A stretch of DNA of 64,000 bases from Ruminococcus bicirculans (ex Wegman et al. 2014) (GTDB lineage Bacteria; Bacillota; Clostridia; Oscillospirales; Ruminococcaceae), in assembly GCF_000723465.1 (NCBI RefSeq), contig NZ_HF545616.1:992001-1056000 (forward strand), given 5' to 3'. Positions 61,681-64,000 of the stretch are shown piece after piece. The notes beneath the pieces are model-generated. The model had not been told where the DNA came from. It ran no database searches and saw only the letters and a program-made list of their open reading frames with translations. The number at the start of each line of letters is the position of its first letter. The stretch's first letter is position 1. Made by a program: the position numbers and the translations under genes.

Positions 61681-62541
61681 GTGCAATTCAATCAGAAACT
61701 TCACTCCAGCAAATTATACAATGGCTTTCAATTTACAGTAAGTGCCTTAGCTGTTTTTAGTGGAAGCACTTATAATTCAATGAAAAAGCATCAAGAAACG
61801 CTTACTTGTTTCGTTGCAGGAACAATGATACTAACAGCAAGCGGACTTGTTGCTATTGAAAACATAAAAGCAGGAGATAAAGTCATTTCAACATACCCTG
61901 AAACAATGGAAACTTCTCCGAAAACTGTTCTTGAAACCTATATAAGAGAGGTAACAACGCTTGTTCATCTCACTGTGAACGGTGAAGAAATCGTTACAAC
62001 TGTTGACCATCCGTTCTATGTAAAAAATCAAGGCTTTATCAAAGCAGGAGAACTAATAGTTGGTGATGAACTCCTTGATGTAAACGGAAATGTTCTTTTA
62101 GTTGAAAATTTTGATGTTGAGTTGACAGATAAACCCGTAAAGGTGTATAATTTTCAGGTAGAAGATTTCCATACATATCACGTTAGCGGATTAGCTATAT
62201 TGGTACATAATGCTGGTGGGTATGAAAGATCTCAAAAATATTCAAATAATTGGTCGGATGAAAGTTTATCTAAAACTGTTGATAAAATTGCACCTGATTC
62301 AAAACCAGTAAAGACTTCTAGCAGCAAGGAGATATATAATAATCCTAAAACGGGGAAACAAGTAGTATATGATACAGATGGTAATTATTTTAGGATTGAA
62401 GACACAACTTTAACGGGAAAAAGAGTATACACTGATATTAATGGAAATCAAATTCCAAACAATAAAATTGTTAATGGAAAACAGATTGGTATTTCGAAAT
62501 CTGAATATAATCAGTTGACACATTTTAATAATATTGATTAA
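61681..62541 (+). CDS. Array unit 20: complete HINT domain with toxin tip
   Basis: 286 aa from a GTG; no good ribosome site. Linker QFNQKLHSSKLYNGFQFTVS, nucleophile Cys43 (LTCFVAGTMI), TTVDHPFYV, and VHNA at 175-178. Then the tip GGYERSQKYSNNWSDESLSK, SSSKEIYNNPKTGKQVVYDT, NKIVNGKQIGISKSEYNQLT and HFNNID. The most complete HINT-tip unit in the window, lacking only the secreted N-terminus. A fragment of the same tip occurs at 31655-31776. Toxin class not assigned. Confidence 0.82.
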   Translation: MQFNQKLHSSKLYNGFQFTVSALAVFSGSTYNSMKKHQETLTCFVAGTMILTASGLVAIENIKAGDKVISTYPETMETSPKTVLETYIREVTTLVHLTVNGEEIVTTVDHPFYVKNQGFIKAGELIVGDELLDVNGNVLLVENFDVELTDKPVKVYNFQVEDFHTYHVSGLAILVHNAGGYERSQKYSNNWSDESLSKTVDKIAPDSKPVKTSSSKEIYNNPKTGKQVVYDTDGNYFRIEDTTLTGKRVYTDINGNQIPNNKIVNGKQIGISKSEYNQLTHFNNID

Positions 62542-62554
62542 GGAGATTGTTAAA

Positions 62555-62917
62555 ATGAAACAAATGGCAGAAAGCAATAATTATCTTATACTCAATGAAT
62601 ATGAAAAAGTATTTCTCAAACTAAAAGTAGCATCTCAATTAATTTTAATTGGTGAATTCTATGGCGATCCAGATGTTGCTTTGATTTCAGACGATGAGAC
62701 ATACTGTGCTGTTGGTGGAGAAGGTGTGATTATTTATTATTTAAGAGATCCATTTGAGGAATTTTCCACCGATCACAAATCATCAAATCAATGGAAAATT
62801 TGGGGAAGAGACACCGATGAAGAAACAATGTGGGTGAGCAAAATAGATCAAATTGATAGTAAACATATTCGAGTTGAATTAGAAGATTCTGAAACCATAC
62901 TATTATCTATTTTCTAA
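62555..62917 (+). CDS. Unit 20 immunity protein
   Basis: 120 aa starting MKQMAESNNYLILNEYEKVF behind AAGGAG; compact alpha/beta, acidic, with DPDVALISDDETYCAVGGEG and QWKIWGRDTDEETMWVSKID. 13 nt after the toxin. Family not recognised. Confidence 0.68.
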   Translation: MKQMAESNNYLILNEYEKVFLKLKVASQLILIGEFYGDPDVALISDDETYCAVGGEGVIIYYLRDPFEEFSTDHKSSNQWKIWGRDTDEETMWVSKIDQIDSKHIRVELEDSETILLSIF

Positions 62918-63553
62918 CTTATGTTTTGAACCTATATATGAGAAGATTCTAAGCTTATTCATTTGGTGATCAACAGCGAAGAAATAATCACTACAGTTGA
63001 CCACCCGTTCTATGTAAAAAATCAAGGCTTTGTCAAAGCAGGAGAACTAATAGTTGGTGATGAACTCCTTGATGTAAACGGAAATGTTCTTTTAGTTGAA
63101 AATTTTGATGTTGAGTTGACAGAGAAACCTGTTACAGTGTATAATTTTCAGGTAGAGGATTTCCATACATATCACGTTAGTGGTTTTAGCGTGTTGGTAC
63201 ATAATGCAAGTGATTTATATGCAAGGGGATCATTTAGACGCAGTGCAAGACAAAAAGCAGAAAGTGAGGCACCAAGAAACTCTAACGGAAAAATGAAATG
63301 CCCAACTTGGGGAAAAGAAATACCTGATAAAATAACAATAAATACCAAGAATGGTCCGGTTGATAGAATAGGTTATGACCTTGATCATTATCCAGAGACT
63401 TGGGCTGAGAGAAAGGTAAAATTACAATCATTAGAAACAACTCCTACAAGAACAGAAGTTTTAGACTGTTATAATTCAGATTTGAGAGTTCAGTGTCATG
63501 AATGCAATATAAAACATATATTTGAAGGAGTGAAAGGAGATTTTGCTGAATGA
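62918..63553 (+). pseudogene. Array unit 21: HINT fragment + HNH-like tip with missing zinc Cys
   Basis: The start (62904-62990) matches 31772-31855. HINT from HLVINSEEIITTVDHPFYV to FSVLVHNA. Tip: MKCPTWGKEIPDKI, GYDLDHYPETWAERKVKLQS, TRTEVLDCYNSDLRVQCHEC, NIKHIFEGVKG. In this HNH type the first knuckle is normally C-x-x-C; here the second Cys is Trp (TGG). If real, it would weaken zinc binding and activity. Confidence 0.78.
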
Positions 63554-64000
63554 GTTTAGGTGAAAGTATACTTGACCATTATGAATTGTTTTTAGGAAAA
63601 TATATAGGTGTAGATAAATATACAAGCGGCGAATACGTTATACAACTTTTGGGATTTGACAGAACGTTTAAAGATTGTTTAACATTCGCATCTTTGGGAC
63701 TGTCAAATTATTCGAATTTAATTAATAATTCATGTGAAGTAATTATGCCAGTAGATGATGATTATGATAATTGTGCTGTTGTATTTGCGAATGCTTTATT
63801 TTATGTTCTTCAACAACAAATGGATTTTGGCAGAGGTACAATAATTGAAGGTCTAGATAACATAATTGCAGATTTTTCAAAAAGGCATAATAAAACAGCG
63901 ATTTATTTTACGGAATCATATGTTTTACCAGAAGAATTTTCAAAAATTGAAGATCACTTAAAAATGTATATAGCGTTTTTTATTTCAGAAAAAGAACTTG
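63550..64000 (+). CDS. Unit 21 immunity: SUFU/YqcF-like protein (runs off the window)
   Basis: 150 residues visible: MSLGESILDHYELFLGKYIG, TFASLGLSNYSNLI, CEVIMPVDDDYDNCAVVFAN are suppressor-of-fused-domain blocks as in YqcF, the immunity protein of an LXG DNase. It overlaps the toxin stop by 4 nt (ATGA). Confidence 0.8.
   Translation, partial: MSLGESILDHYELFLGKYIGVDKYTSGEYVIQLLGFDRTFKDCLTFASLGLSNYSNLINNSCEVIMPVDDDYDNCAVVFANALFYVLQQQMDFGRGTIIEGLDNIIADFSKRHNKTAIYFTESYVLPEEFSKIEDHLKMYIAFFISEKEL

Noticed and set aside
22634-63190. HINT repeats as true protein-splicing inteins
   Set aside because: The segment ends in VHNA with no C-extein nucleophile (Cys/Ser/Thr), and the tip follows directly; this fits pretoxin HINT autoproteolysis rather than splicing.

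Overview
The window looks like chromosomal DNA of a low-GC gut Firmicute of the Ruminococcus type (Oscillospiraceae/Ruminococcaceae). This is inferred from the gene set (TypA, glutamine-hydrolysing NAD synthase, glutamine synthetase followed by an ANTAR regulator, class II aldolase, QueT), the A/T-rich codon use and the clostridial sigma-A promoters. No database search was possible, so genus-level placement is tentative.

Region 1 (1-10.3 kb) is ordinary core genome: a fucO-like lactaldehyde reductase (cut by the window edge), typA, a DesK/LiaS-type two-component pair, nadE, glnA plus an ANTAR regulator, fba, and queT behind a preQ1-I-like riboswitch. Promoters and terminators are easy to read here. 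Region 2 (10.3-19.3 kb) is an integration hot spot at a tRNA-Leu(CAG) gene. Three tandem 162-bp units, each holding a broken tRNA-Leu 5' half, precede the intact tRNA. A 54-bp repeat of the tRNA 3' half recurs at 18.7 kb and bounds an element with a large serine recombinase, a RepA-like ATPase gene broken by an amber codon, an ECF sigma/anti-sigma pair and a frameshifted surface-type protein. Remnants of an ABC ATPase and a tyrosine recombinase lie at its right edge. Region 3 (19.4-21.8 kb) is an AgrA/AgrC-like pair followed by a wrecked agrD/agrB remnant.

Region 4 (21.8-43 kb, resuming 57.7-64 kb and running off the window) is the remarkable part: about 20 consecutive, promoter-poor cassettes, all on the + strand. 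Most consist of a 5'-truncated HINT (pretoxin/intein-like) domain ending in VHNA, a different toxin tip, and an immunity gene. Recognisable tips include REase-like nucleases, several HNH types, GH-E, NucA/NucB and EndoU. Recognisable immunity families include DUF6572 (three times), PoNi, TPR, CbrC, YezG/DUF600, DUF1851 (twice), DUF2625, Imm42, SUKH, SUFU and DUF5104 lipoproteins. Three further cassettes carry a membrane-segment pretoxin linker instead of HINT. No cassette has a complete secreted N-terminus. The arrangement is best read as a silent store of toxin-tip/immunity modules fed by, or feeding, a full-length T7SS/LXG-like polymorphic toxin that is not in the window. Many units are damaged by nonsense codons, homopolymer frameshifts, an 8-bp duplication or IS insertions.

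Region 5 (43-57.7 kb) interrupts the array with a BspA-like surface protein, conjugative-element debris, a ThuA-like gene and a ribbon-helix-helix gene between inverted repeats, AraC regulators and an MFS exporter, a lipoprotein plus ABC transporter operon, and a Fic protein. Two identical-length IS481-type insertions (50.5 and 58.0 kb) each have exact 26-bp target duplications, and one splits a HINT domain. An IS3-type element splits an immunity lipoprotein gene.
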